Source: a virus
Length of the DNA: 43,051 nucleotides
Virus record (IMG/VR): IMGVR_UViG_3300045921_000174
Coordinates: 1 to 43,051 of that record
Direction: 5' to 3' (one strand)
Made by a program: the position numbers and the translations under genes. Positions 6,949 through 14,240 of this stretch are shown here, piece after piece; positions within the stretch are counted from its first letter, which is position 1, and each line of letters begins with the position of its first letter. Below the pieces are notes generated by a model. The model did not search any database. It saw only the letters and a program-made list of their open reading frames with translations, and had not been told where the DNA came from.

Positions 6949-7965
6949 GTGACTTCCCAATGCAACACCAGCATGTTCCCCGGTCGGTTGTTGTTGCAGT
7001 CAGACATCAGACCAATATCAGTGATTGTTCCGATCCACGCCGCCCGTGTGGTCGTGAAAAAGACATTCGAAAAATCAAACCCGTGAGTCGATGAAGAGAA
7101 TGTCAAATTGGTGCCGTCATCAACCACACGAAAAAATGTATACGGTGTGTGGATTTGCAGCGCGCCGCCGGGAGTAGAATTATACGTCGTCGTGTTCGAC
7201 CAGTTATAAACCGCTTGCGCCATGCCACTGTTGTAACCATATCCCCATGTCTGTAGCCGTCCCGTGCCACTGTCATAGAGCACAATTCCTGTGTGATAGT
7301 AGTTGGCTGGATAGTAGTCATTGAGAACCATCGCCGTGATCGTGTATGGCGGCGACGGAACAGTGCGCAGACGACAACGAAGACTGTCACCTGTATTCGC
7401 GGGAACGGTCATCATTTTGGTACTGCCAACAGTTGTCATGGCCGCTCCACCTTGATTCACCCACGACCACGAACTGTCATTCAACGGAACCATCTTTCGC
7501 ATCGTCCCAAAGTAATTCCATCCAGCACCGTCCGAATGTTGCAGATACGGGCCATCAGTCGGAAGATATCCGATATTCGAAGCGGTCGGTTGCGCTGGTG
7601 CCGATGCTGTTTATCCCGGACAAAATCGCACCCGAACCTAACGAAGAGAAATTGATGTAGGATTGCCACTTCAATGCATCGGTTCCGGGCGTCACATTCG
7701 TGCTCGAAGCTATTGCCACCCATGCCTGACCACCATAAGTCACAGCATCGTTCGCCACGTATGCGGTAGCGCTGTTCCACGTACTTCGCCACGTGATGCC
7801 GGTTCCCATCGGTCCAGTCGGACCCGCCGGACCTGTCGGGCCGGGAATGCCACCCAACCCGGTGATGGTCGTCAACTCATTGTTGATGTTGGTGAAGTTT
7901 GTATTGATGACCGCGCGGCTATCGCGTAGGGAATCTGTCCCTTGAATCGTCGTGATCGATGCCAT
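6945..7965 (-). CDS. collagen-like tail fibre/adhesin, paralog of 23743-24774 (frame-disrupted)
   Basis: The N-terminal frame (7965 to 7555) reads MASITTIQGTDSLRDSRAVI..., then a collagen-like GPTGPAGPTGPMG stretch and a carbohydrate-binding-type segment (WNSATAYVANDAV). It stops after SATDRFEYRISSD. The continuation NIGYLPTDGPYLQHSDG and the C-terminal receptor-binding-like domain (through 6945) are in the next frame. An extra base near 7590 (GCAACC, AA for A) explains the break. The order, and the motifs DGTNLTFS and FDFSNVF, match the intact paralog, so this is one gene of about 340 residues. N-terminal residues probably attach to the baseplate; the C terminus should contact the host. Confidence 0.8.
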
Positions 7966-7970
7966 GCAAA

Positions 7971-7978
7971 CTACTTAG
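7971..7978 (-). promoter_or_regulatory. late promoter motif CTAAGTAG
   Basis: On the minus strand CTAAGTAG ends five bases before the ATG of the fibre gene at 7965. The paralogous fibre has CTAAGTAC in the same place. Confidence 0.55.
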
Positions 7979-8445
7979 ATCACAACACAATCATCCAGAA
8001 ACGCAGTTGGGTCCATCAAATCAGATCGCCGCTGGAATCCGCCTTCCGACCGCACCGTCAGCGGCCCCGACGCGGAACCGTCGAACAATTCGAAATGGAG
8101 CATGGCGACGGGCAAGCCTTGCAGTTGTCCGATGTATCCAAGCACTTCCCCGGCGGTCACCTTGTCCCCGGCCTTCCACGGCTTCGGAGTGTTCTTCTGG
8201 ATCTCTCCATACCGAACAACGACGCCGGACGCATGGCGGACTTCTAGGGCATACGTGCCAAGGTAGAAGAAGTACACCGGCTGGATGATCTCTCCGTCTT
8301 CCACCGCCAACACTTCCGTTCCAATGGACGCATACAGATCACAACCGGCATGCTTGCGTCTTCCTTTGTCGCGGGCGCAACCAAAAGAACGCGGCGGTGT
8401 CTTGTAGTCGAGTTTTGGCCGTTGCCGTAAAGGAAAAAGTGCCAT
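7975..8445 (-). CDS. M23-family (LytM-like) peptidase, possibly virion-associated
   Basis: A 156-residue single-domain M23 protein. It has HAGCDLYA (H32, D36 as zinc ligands), a V-x-A-x-E-D-G-E strand, the GEVLGYIGQLQG turn and a C-terminal AMLHFELFDG. In canonical M23 enzymes this last motif is H-x-H; here the first His is Met115, with His117 kept. The change is seen in other phage members as I recall them, so activity is possible. M23 enzymes cut peptidoglycan cross-bridges. A late promoter motif and the lack of a lysozyme domain in the gp5-like hub suggest this protein supplies tail-associated wall-cutting, but it could also be a lysis protein. Confidence 0.85.
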   Translation of the reverse strand: MALFPLRQRPKLDYKTPPRSFGCARDKGRRKHAGCDLYASIGTEVLAVEDGEIIQPVYFFYLGTYALEVRHASGVVVRYGEIQKNTPKPWKAGDKVTAGEVLGYIGQLQGLPVAMLHFELFDGSASGPLTVRSEGGFQRRSDLMDPTAFLDDCVVI

Positions 8446-8450
8446 GAAGC

Positions 8451-8458
8451 ATATTTAG
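8451..8458 (-). promoter_or_regulatory. late promoter motif CTAAATAT
   Basis: On the minus strand the octamer ends five bases before the ATG at 8445 of the M23 gene. Confidence 0.6.
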
Positions 8459-8461
8459 CCC

Positions 8462-8490
8462 TTGACATATAAGTCAGGACTTGCTATTCT
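8462..8490 (+). promoter_or_regulatory. sigma70-type promoter with TGAC-N6-GTCA dyad
   Basis: TTGACA (8462-8467), 17 bases, TATTCT (8485-8490). The -35 region TTGACATATAAGTCAG is the clearest copy of the dyad. Transcription would start just ahead of the GGAGAG ribosome-binding site of the gene at 8508. Confidence 0.8.
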
Positions 8491-8507
8491 GACTATGGAG
8501 AGACGAT

Positions 8508-8804
8508 ATGACACTTCAACAGACTTTTGACGCCGCCCTTCAGAACGTTGCCGGGTTGTTCACCCGCTTGAGCGCCGGTGAGCCGGTGATGACCGAACTC
8601 GAAGCCGCGACCAAGCCCTACAATGCCGTGTGCGCCCTGATGGGTGCGACTGACCGCGCCGAAGAAAACTACCGGGGCGAAGACATCAACGGTCAGGTTT
8701 GGACGGTGGTGAAGCTCAACGGTGCGACCTACAAACTCCGGGGCGTGTTTGGCCGGGAAGAAGCCGCCGCCGAAGCCGCGAAGCTGGCCGAATACGTCAA
8801 CTAA
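8508..8804 (+). CDS. hypothetical protein (98 aa)
   Basis: A 98-residue protein, alpha/beta, first gene of a short operon under a strong early-type promoter. A GGAGAG ribosome-binding site precedes the ATG. The middle (DINGQVWTVVKLNGATYKLR) looks like a strand pair and the C terminus (EEAAAEAAKLAEYV) is a helix. No family recognised. The position directly behind an early-type promoter suggests a host-takeover or regulatory role, which is only inference. Confidence 0.75.
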   Translation: MTLQQTFDAALQNVAGLFTRLSAGEPVMTELEAATKPYNAVCALMGATDRAEENYRGEDINGQVWTVVKLNGATYKLRGVFGREEAAAEAAKLAEYVN

Positions 8805-8813
8805 GAGGGTCCC

Positions 8814-9083
8814 ATGAAATTCACGCTCGAACAACTCAAGTTTGCCGACGAACTGGCGTTCCCCGCCGATATGGAACGGCTGATGAAGGAACACTGGCCG
8901 TATGAAAGCAACGAATGGAAGTTCTACTACGTCCAGTGGCTTCGCCAGCACAAGTGCTCATTGATCTCTTTCATCTTCAGCTTCTCCCGTGCCGATTTGA
9001 ACGTTGTTGCGGGAAATGGCGTCACCTTCCGCGAATACTTCGAGCGCATCATCGTGAGCTTGATCGGGGACTACGGAAAATGA
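8814..9083 (+). CDS. hypothetical protein (89 aa)
   Basis: An 89-residue protein beginning MKFTLEQLKFADELAF, ten bases after the previous gene and with GAGGG as ribosome-binding site. Largely helical, rich in aromatic residues (WKFYYVQWL, FIFSFSRADL). There is no signal peptide and no recognised domain. It belongs to the same operon as 8508-8804. Confidence 0.75.
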   Translation: MKFTLEQLKFADELAFPADMERLMKEHWPYESNEWKFYYVQWLRQHKCSLISFIFSFSRADLNVVAGNGVTFREYFERIIVSLIGDYGK

Positions 9084-9119
9084 TTTTGCCGATGTCCCCG
9101 GCACGGTAAAGTAGGTCAT

Positions 9120-9323
9120 ATGAGTCAGGAACTTTCCAGACGGCTGGTGTGGTTGAAAAATGCCAAACCCGGCACTTCTTTGGAAGTGTGGCATCATCCG
9201 TTGTGCGGTCGTCAATATCACGTCGTCGCCGTCACCAAGCAAGGTGAAATGCGGCAAGACTTTCCCTCAGAAGGGCGGGCACGGGAAATCTTCGAGCGGC
9301 TGGCCGAAGAGATGGCCGAATGA
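9120..9323 (+). CDS. hypothetical protein (67 aa)
   Basis: A 67-residue protein with a compact alpha/beta pattern (WLKNAKPGTSLEVWHHPLCG, then a C-terminal amphipathic helix). Its stop overlaps the ATG of the next gene (ATGA), so the two are coupled. No family recognised. Confidence 0.7.
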   Translation: MSQELSRRLVWLKNAKPGTSLEVWHHPLCGRQYHVVAVTKQGEMRQDFPSEGRAREIFERLAEEMAE

Positions 9324-9562
9324 TCTGGAAAGTCTTCCATGCGGTGCTATTGTATGCGGTGAGTCTCTTCGTCATCGGCATGGGTGGGTATGTGTTTGGT
9401 ACGAACATCGTGTATGGTCAGTATGGAATCGCCGTGATCGGTTTTCTGACGATGTTGATAGCCGGGCAGATCGTCAAGGTATCTCGAAAAGAATTACAGG
9501 ACCTCTTGACAAACCGTTCGGAAAACGAGATAATGAAATTGAAAGGTAGGGAGCATGATTGA
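9320..9562 (+). CDS. small inner-membrane protein, two TM segments
   Basis: An 80-residue protein with two hydrophobic segments (about residues 5-27 and 33-52) and a charged cytoplasmic-type tail (KVSRKELQDLLTNRSENEIM). The architecture suits a small phage membrane protein (superinfection exclusion, holin-like or antiholin-like), but nothing specific identifies it. It starts in an ATGA overlap and its end overlaps the next gene by eight bases. Confidence 0.75.
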   Translation: MIWKVFHAVLLYAVSLFVIGMGGYVFGTNIVYGQYGIAVIGFLTMLIAGQIVKVSRKELQDLLTNRSENEIMKLKGREHD

Positions 9563-9746
9563 AAAAGCCGTTTTGATCGCCTTCGCCGCGTGCGTCCTTG
9601 GACTGGTGTCCAATCCGTTTGTCGCACAGATCAAGAGCGTCGGCAACAAGATCGTCGCCGCGACCAACCACGCCGCGAATCCCATCAACATCGTCCCCTG
9701 CAAAAGTTCTGGTAGTGGCCGCTGCTACGACCCAATGTCGAAGTAG
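9555..9746 (+). CDS. small membrane or exported protein (63 aa)
   Basis: Starts MIEKAVLIAFAACVLGLVSN, a single N-terminal hydrophobic segment, followed by a polar part with two Cys (PCKSSGSGRCYD). It overlaps the preceding membrane protein gene and is the last gene before a terminator. It could be a periplasm-facing partner of that protein. Function unknown. Confidence 0.7.
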   Translation: MIEKAVLIAFAACVLGLVSNPFVAQIKSVGNKIVAATNHAANPINIVPCKSSGSGRCYDPMSK

Positions 9747-9789
9747 CCGTCGTCTCTCTTCAAGTCACAACAAAGCCACTACCGTCAAA

Positions 9790-9822
9790 CGCCCCGGCAA
9801 CCCGCCGGGGCGTTTGATTTTT
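9790..9822 (+). terminator. rho-independent terminator
   Basis: Perfect 9-bp stem CGCCCCGGC/GCCGGGGCG with a 5-base loop, followed by TTTGATTTTT. It ends the 8508-9746 operon. Confidence 0.9.
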
Positions 9823-9823
9823 G

Positions 9824-9831
9824 ATAAATAC
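9824..9831 (+). promoter_or_regulatory. late promoter-like motif ATAAATAC
   Basis: ATAAATAC lies directly after the terminator and 66 bases before the ATG at 9898. Unlike the other copies it leaves room for a leader with a ribosome-binding site. Confidence 0.45.
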
Positions 9832-9897
9832 TTCTCAGGTTCACCCCACCCTTGCAGTTCCTTCCTTGGGGCGAACTATCGGAGAAAACACAACAAA

Positions 9898-10065
9898 ATG
9901 AAGAAGATCCTTGCGTGTGCCGTTCTGTTGGCCGGTCTGACCATTTCGACCGTCTATGGCTTCGGGCCGTTCCCGCCGCCGCCGGTGGAACCGATCAACT
10001 GCATCGAATCTACTGAAACGATTTGCTGGTTCGGTTTCTGTTGGGAAACCACCGTCTGCCGTTAA
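9898..10065 (+). CDS. secreted Cys-rich peptide (55 aa)
   Basis: A 55-residue product: MKKILACAVLLAGLTISTVYG is a textbook Sec signal peptide, followed by a Pro run and a mature part with four Cys (INCIESTETICWFGFCWETT, then VC). It may also be read as a lipoprotein-like LAGL context but no lipobox Cys follows directly. Two disulfides in the periplasm are plausible. GGAGAA at 9880 is a weak ribosome-binding site. It stands alone between two terminators, so it is expressed as its own unit. Function unknown. Confidence 0.8.
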   Translation: MKKILACAVLLAGLTISTVYGFGPFPPPPVEPINCIESTETICWFGFCWETTVCR

Positions 10066-10084
10066 CCGTAACTGAACTCTAGCC

Positions 10085-10111
10085 AAGCCGGGCCTTCGGG
10101 TCCGGCTTTTT
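10085..10111 (+). terminator. rho-independent terminator with UUCG loop
   Basis: Stem AGCCGGGCC/GGTCCGGCT (one G-T) capped by TTCG closed by C-G, a very stable tetraloop, followed by TTTTTG. Confidence 0.9.
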
Positions 10112-10149
10112 GTTTTCTCAATTTCCCTCTTGATGGAGAGAGAAACGAA

Positions 10150-10359
10150 ATGACCCAACTGATGAACTTCTTCGCTGCCCTGTTCGCCGCGCCGGTTGTT
10201 GAGCCGGTCCAAGCACCGACCAAGTGCCACGTTTGCAACTGCCAGTGGAGCGCCGCCCAATGCACGAACGCTTGGACGCGCGCTGAGTGGGAGCAAGGCG
10301 CGACTTGTGAGCCGTGCGTCACGAAGTTCTTTGAGGGTCTGGAAGGCCAGACCGCCTAA
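10150..10359 (+). CDS. Cys-rich small protein (69 aa)
   Basis: A 69-residue protein. After a hydrophobic start (LMNFFAALFAAPVV) it contains CHVCNC, C near residue 37 and CEPC, a zinc-ribbon-like set. A GGAGAGAG ribosome-binding site precedes the ATG. The hydrophobic start could be a weak membrane anchor. It is followed immediately by the late promoter of the hub gene. Function unknown. Confidence 0.75.
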   Translation: MTQLMNFFAALFAAPVVEPVQAPTKCHVCNCQWSAAQCTNAWTRAEWEQGATCEPCVTKFFEGLEGQTA

Positions 10360-10369
10360 CGCTTCGCCT

Positions 10370-10377
10370 CTAAGTAC
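10370..10377 (+). promoter_or_regulatory. late promoter motif CTAAGTAC
   Basis: CTAAGTAC ends five bases before the GTG at 10383 of the gp5-like hub gene, which decides that start. Confidence 0.65.
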
Positions 10378-10382
10378 TGATC

Positions 10383-11792
10383 GTGAAAGTACACGATCAG
10401 CATTTGATGGGCTTCGAAGGTTTTGTCTGGTGGGTCGGTGTTGTCGAAGATCGCCGGGACCCGATGAAGTTGGGACGGCTTCGCGTGCGCGTGCTTGGCA
10501 TGCACACGGAAGACAAACAACTCATTCCCACATGCGAACTTCATTGGGCCTACGTCTATCAGCCCGCACCGTGGAACGCCGCCATGAATGGCCTTGGTCA
10601 CAGCCCGATGGGGCCGGTCGAAGGAACATGGGTTTACGGCTTCATGCGTGACTCACACGCGGCGCAAGACCTGACGGTATTCGGAACTATCCACGGCATC
10701 CCGGAAGAGGCTCCACAGCCTTGCATTGGCTTCTTTGACCCATCCTTACCGTTCCATGAACTGCCACAGGCACCCCGGAAGATCCGTTATCGCTACTACC
10801 CGAACGACGGCACCGGCGCACAACTGAAACAAGAGTCCATCCCGGATCTGTACCCGCGACAGAAGCACCCGTGGGGCGCTGTCGTCGGAGAGAACGACAT
10901 CAACCGCCTTGCAATCGTGGAGAAGGTGGACGACACGATCATGGGCGTCCGCAAGCGTCAGCGCGACGTGGGCCGTCCGAAAGAGTTTGGCGGCATCCCG
11001 ATTGCGTTCGTCCACCCGCGCCCGGCCCGGAAGTGGGTTGAGCCGGAACCAACGTATGCGGCCCGGTATCCCTACAATCACGTGTTCGAGTCAGAGTCCG
11101 GCCACATCGTCGAATTCGATGACACGCCGAACGCGGAGCGCATCCACATCTATCACAAGTCGGGGAGCTACGCGGAAATCACGAACGCGCCGGGCAAGGA
11201 AGGCGACATGCAATTGAAGATTGTGGGGAAGGTATTCATCACGGTCATGGAGAACGCATATGTTCACTTCCAGAACGCGACGAATATCACCAGCGACGGA
11301 GAGATGAACATCTATTGCCGGGACGATCTGAACATTCAGGTGGACGGCAACATGAACGTACACGTACAAGGCGACTACACGGAGAAGATCCACGGGAACC
11401 GGTACATTGACATCGACGGCAGTCAGACTGAGAAGATTGGCGGTTTCGACAAGATCGAAGTTGGCGGCAATCACAGCATGCATGCTGGCGGTATCAGCGA
11501 CCGGCACTCCGGTGGAGCAATGTTTGACATCGCGGGCGGGCAGATCAAGCAATCCGCCGGTGGCACCTTCATCATGGCATCCGGCGGAACACTGTCAGGT
11601 GATGCTCCGAACATTCACTGGAATTCGGGCAAGGGATCGACATCAAGTCCGAAATCGCCCGAATCCCCGGTTGTTCCTCCGTTCCCGGCACCGTTGGGAA
11701 TGAAAGAAGGCCGGAATGAATCCGGGCCGGACCCGGAACCGGAAGAGAAGCCCGATCCGAATCCACCGGAGTGTGAACAGAAGGATTGCTAG
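10383..11792 (+). CDS. gp5-like baseplate hub / spike protein without lysozyme domain
   Basis: A 469-residue protein. Residues ~12-110 form the OB-fold of T4 gp5/VgrG proteins (WWVGVVEDRRDPMKLGRLRV, then HSPMGPVEGTWVYGF). Residues ~225-400 are a triple beta-helix region with repeats such as DLNIQVDGNMNVHVQGDYTE and KIGGFDKIEVGGNHS. The C terminus is Pro/Glu-rich and ends CEQKDC. T4 gp5 carries a lysozyme between these parts; here the space is not lysozyme-like. The protein forms the trimeric needle tipped by the PAAR protein. Start is GTG, set by the late promoter. The stop shares a CTAG with the minus-strand gene. Confidence 0.9.
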   Translation: MKVHDQHLMGFEGFVWWVGVVEDRRDPMKLGRLRVRVLGMHTEDKQLIPTCELHWAYVYQPAPWNAAMNGLGHSPMGPVEGTWVYGFMRDSHAAQDLTVFGTIHGIPEEAPQPCIGFFDPSLPFHELPQAPRKIRYRYYPNDGTGAQLKQESIPDLYPRQKHPWGAVVGENDINRLAIVEKVDDTIMGVRKRQRDVGRPKEFGGIPIAFVHPRPARKWVEPEPTYAARYPYNHVFESESGHIVEFDDTPNAERIHIYHKSGSYAEITNAPGKEGDMQLKIVGKVFITVMENAYVHFQNATNITSDGEMNIYCRDDLNIQVDGNMNVHVQGDYTEKIHGNRYIDIDGSQTEKIGGFDKIEVGGNHSMHAGGISDRHSGGAMFDIAGGQIKQSAGGTFIMASGGTLSGDAPNIHWNSGKGSTSSPKSPESPVVPPFPAPLGMKEGRNESGPDPEPEEKPDPNPPECEQKDC

Positions 11793-12105
11793 GCTGTTTG
11801 AATCGAACTAGCCTTTTGTGCCGGACATCATATCCGACATGAAAGGCTAGTTCATCTACATGGACCCGCAAGTATTCGATGCCCTTGTTGCGCCAGAGAA
11901 CCATCATTCGCCGGGACTGGATCTCTTGCATGATCCGCTGATCGTACTGGCGCAATACCGCGCCGGTCCAAGGGATCGGGTGCGATAGAAGGGAATCGGT
12001 CGGATAGACCGTCACGATCCGCTGAGTGTGCTTGTCATAGATCAGGATGCGAAAGTGGTCTTCAAATTTCAACAGCCACTTTTCCCGGACACCCCGAACT
12101 TCCAA
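11572..12105 (-). CDS. hypothetical protein, 3' end uncertain
   Basis: The convincing part is 11793-12105 (EVRGVREKWLLKFEDHFRIL onward, with a strand-rich core IYDKHTQRIVTVYP and a helix VLRQYDQRIMQEIQSRRMM). Downstream the frame runs antisense into the gp5-like gene, which is unlikely; a one-base deletion would let it stop at the CTA at 11789-11791. The only start is TTG at 12105, inside the end of the VWA gene, so this may instead be the C-terminal continuation of that protein after a -1 frame change near 12085-12095. No domain recognised. Confidence 0.4.
   Translation of the reverse strand: MEVRGVREKWLLKFEDHFRILIYDKHTQRIVTVYPTDSLLSHPIPWTGAVLRQYDQRIMQEIQSRRMMVLWRNKGIEYLRVHVDELAFHVGYDVRHKRLVRFKQPSNPSVHTPVDSDRASLPVPGPARIHSGLLSFPTVPGTEEQPGIRAISDLMSIPCPNSSECSEHHLTVFRRMP
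11805..11853. repeat. 12-bp inverted repeat hairpin between convergent genes
   Basis: GAACTAGCCTTT (11805-11816) pairs perfectly with AAAGGCTAGTTC (11842-11853), with a further CGGA/TCCG helix inside. It follows the stop of the gp5-like gene and could end transcription from both sides, though no strong T run follows. On the minus strand it also encodes ELAFHVGYDVRHKRLVRF. Confidence 0.6.
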
Positions 12106-13040
12106 TCGAACACCGTCACCGGCGCGACGCGGATTTCGTAGTCCGGCAATCCAAGCACTTGACGTGCCGCCGCGCCGCTGTAGACCTTCCCGCTCTTGCG
12201 GTTGCGCACCGCGATGCTCTTGCTGGCTTGCACCGTTTCCGGCTTATCCAGCCGGTAGTAAGCCGAACCCTTGACGTAGACCTTCCCGCTTTCGTTTTCG
12301 ATGAAAGTGCGAATTTCGCTGGTCGAACCGACGCTGTAGATCGCGTACTTGTCCTTCTTGAGTTCTTGCAGCTTGCTGGCAACGTCCTTGGTGCTCACCC
12401 CGGCCATGTCCATCTTGAACAGGTTGCGGGTCGAACGGATGCCCTTGGCGCGATTCGTCATGAAGGTGTCGGTCGCGGTGGTCATCGTCTTACCGGCGGT
12501 TTCGATGCCGACAGCCGTGGTGGACCAGATTTCGATGTTGCCTTCGGGGAACCCGGCCTTCTTCGCTTCGAACCGGCCTTTGGAGTCCGGCACCAACGCG
12601 GCGACGGTCCAATTGTCCGGCAACCCGTTGATGAGCGTGTTCAGCTTGGCGGGCGTGAAGCGGCGCGACTGATTCTCTTCGCCGTCCGTGAGAGCATAGA
12701 GAAGAAAAGCATGGTCGCTGTGCAACTCCGGGATCTGGCGCATTTCAGTGATCGCCTGACCGGATGCGTCCATGAGCGCCGTCGAACCGCGCACCGTGTA
12801 AAGTTGAGCCAGCGAAATGGGGCGCATCACGTCCATGTCGAAGACGACGCATTCGACATGATCGTCGAACAGGTAGACAGATACGCGGGTTTCTTGATTG
12901 AGTTCGATTTACCGGCGGCGCAAATGCGCGATTTGTGCGTCAAAAACTTCAATCACGCGCTGTGACAGATGACGCATCGAACCGCTACGGTCAACGACAA
13001 ACCCGATGTGGTTAGTGTACTGCTGAATGAGGGTTGCCAT
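12069..13040 (-). CDS. VWA-domain protein interrupted by an in-frame TAA
   Basis: The ATG at 13040 gives MATLIQQYTNHIGFVVDRSG, with the MIDAS motif DRSGS. At codon 44 an in-frame TAA (12909-12911) interrupts it, and the same frame then continues with IELNQETRVSVYLFDDHVEC, the conserved T of GSTALMDA and LTDGEEN, ending at 12069. Together these make a complete von Willebrand A domain of about 323 residues. Relatives have a Ser at the stop position (as I recall: K-R-S-K-E-L), so a TCA-to-TAA change would account for it. The MIDAS fold binds a metal and mediates protein contacts. The alternative is that only the part from 12836 is translated. Confidence 0.75.
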
Positions 13041-13059
13041 GAATACATGGTACCCCTAG

Positions 13060-13560
13060 TTACGCCGCTGTAAACTCCGCTACGACTTGATCCAAAAGCA
13101 TCGGCGTGTAACCGATCACTTCGACGGACATGTTCCGCGCCCACTTCGGCTGATTGCCCGGCGTCTGGTTATGCACGTGACCATACAGGTGATAATCCGC
13201 CTTGCGTTCCGTGAACTCCGGGAAATGGTTCAGGAAAAGGGTCACCCCGTTGTGTTCGATGACTCGGTTTTCATACACTTCGTCGATTCCGATGTTCCGC
13301 ATGAACGCGGCGTCCTTGTCGTGGTTGCCACGGTGCAAGATGATCCGGCCATTGAGTCGCTTGCGAATGATCGGCCAGTTTTCCTTGGGACCCATCGCGA
13401 AATCTCCCACGTGCAAGACCACATCATCGGGATTGACGACGCTGTTCCAATTCGCGACCAGCACTTCGTTCATGTGATGCGGATCGCTGAAGGGCCGGTC
13501 GCAATAATGGATGATGTTCTTGTGGTAGAAATGGGTGTCGGAGATTACGAAGGTTCGCAT
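13060..13560 (-). CDS. calcineurin-like metallophosphoesterase
   Basis: A 166-residue phosphoesterase with all motifs: SDTHF (residues 7-11), GDFAMG (52-57), RGNHDKD (77-83) and YGHVH (126-130), forming the di-metal site. Small phage and bacterial members hydrolyse phosphodiesters such as cyclic nucleotides or RNA ends; the substrate here is unknown. Start MRTFVISDTH at 13560 is preferred over 13605 because it begins right at the first strand. It overlaps the upstream gene by 16 bases, indicating an operon. Confidence 0.92.
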   Translation of the reverse strand: MRTFVISDTHFYHKNIIHYCDRPFSDPHHMNEVLVANWNSVVNPDDVVLHVGDFAMGPKENWPIIRKRLNGRIILHRGNHDKDAAFMRNIGIDEVYENRVIEHNGVTLFLNHFPEFTERKADYHLYGHVHNQTPGNQPKWARNMSVEVIGYTPMLLDQVVAEFTAA

Positions 13561-13895
13561 GTGGTTTCGGGCACCAGCCCATGTTCGCGCTGGTATTCTG
13601 CCCACTTCTCTTGATTATACGGCTGAATTTCGTGGACGACGTTCCCGGTGGGTTCGTCGCGGATTTCAGCTTTGATGCTCCACCCGGATAGCGCCCGCGC
13701 GTGCGCGACGGCTTTCTCGAAATCGGTATAGCGGGCTTCGTCGGTGACCAGTCGGGTCGTCCCGGCGACATGGACCGTATATGGGCCGGTCGCTTCCATG
13801 AAGGCCCGGAACGTTGGAGAGATGACGGTGATGTCGCCTTCGTCTTCCGCCGCTGCCATTCTTTCCAGCCATTCTTTGCTTTGCGTGAATTGCAT
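13545..13895 (-). CDS. hypothetical protein (116 aa)
   Basis: A 116-residue protein with an N-terminal helix (SKEWLERMAAAEDEGDITVI), an alpha/beta middle and a Pro/Glu tail. Probably co-transcribed with the phosphoesterase gene, which it overlaps. Upstream is TATAAT only nine bases from the ATG and no clear ribosome-binding site, so a leaderless transcript is possible. No family recognised. Confidence 0.75.
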   Translation of the reverse strand: MQFTQSKEWLERMAAAEDEGDITVISPTFRAFMEATGPYTVHVAGTTRLVTDEARYTDFEKAVAHARALSGWSIKAEIRDEPTGNVVHEIQPYNQEKWAEYQREHGLVPETTCEPS

Positions 13896-13900
13896 GTCAG

Positions 13901-13913
13901 TGATATTATATCA
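13901..13913. promoter_or_regulatory. palindromic divergent -10 region
   Basis: TGATATTATATCA lies between two divergent ATGs (13895 minus, 13917 plus). It reads as TATAAT leftwards and TATTAT rightwards, so both genes may share one -10 region. Confidence 0.45.
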
Positions 13914-13916
13914 GGT

Positions 13917-14240
13917 ATGCAGCTTGCCAGCTACCGCGTCGAATACGGATCGTTCTATTTCGGCACAGAAAACAACCTTAGATTCATGTGCCAACAAGTC
14001 AGTCTGATGTTCGATGCTGAAAGCGGCACCGTGCTGAAACACGGCCCGGCGGAATACATCGAACAGTACATGAAATCGGATGGCGTGAAGAAACTGCAAG
14101 AACACTTCCCCATTCGCACTGTGACCTTCGATGCCAGTAACGAAGCGGCGGAATGGATCAACACGACATTGGCGTCTTCTGGCTCTTTGCTGCCCCGGCT
14201 GAAGACTTTGTTGGAGCGGTCTTCGCCCGCCCGCGCTTAG
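13917..14240 (+). CDS. hypothetical protein (107 aa)
   Basis: Starts at ATG 13917, four bases past the palindromic -10 element; upstream in-frame ATGs lie inside the opposite-strand gene. The protein MQLASYRVEYGSFYFGTENN... is alpha/beta with a helix-rich end (LLPRLKTLLERSS). No domain recognised. It overlaps the 3' end of the minus-strand gene 14158-14589 by 83 bases. Confidence 0.7.
   Translation: MQLASYRVEYGSFYFGTENNLRFMCQQVSLMFDAESGTVLKHGPAEYIEQYMKSDGVKKLQEHFPIRTVTFDASNEAAEWINTTLASSGSLLPRLKTLLERSSPARA

Noticed and set aside
12159-12965. 268-residue plus-strand frame
   Set aside because: Antisense to the VWA gene, whose MIDAS motifs decide the coding strand.
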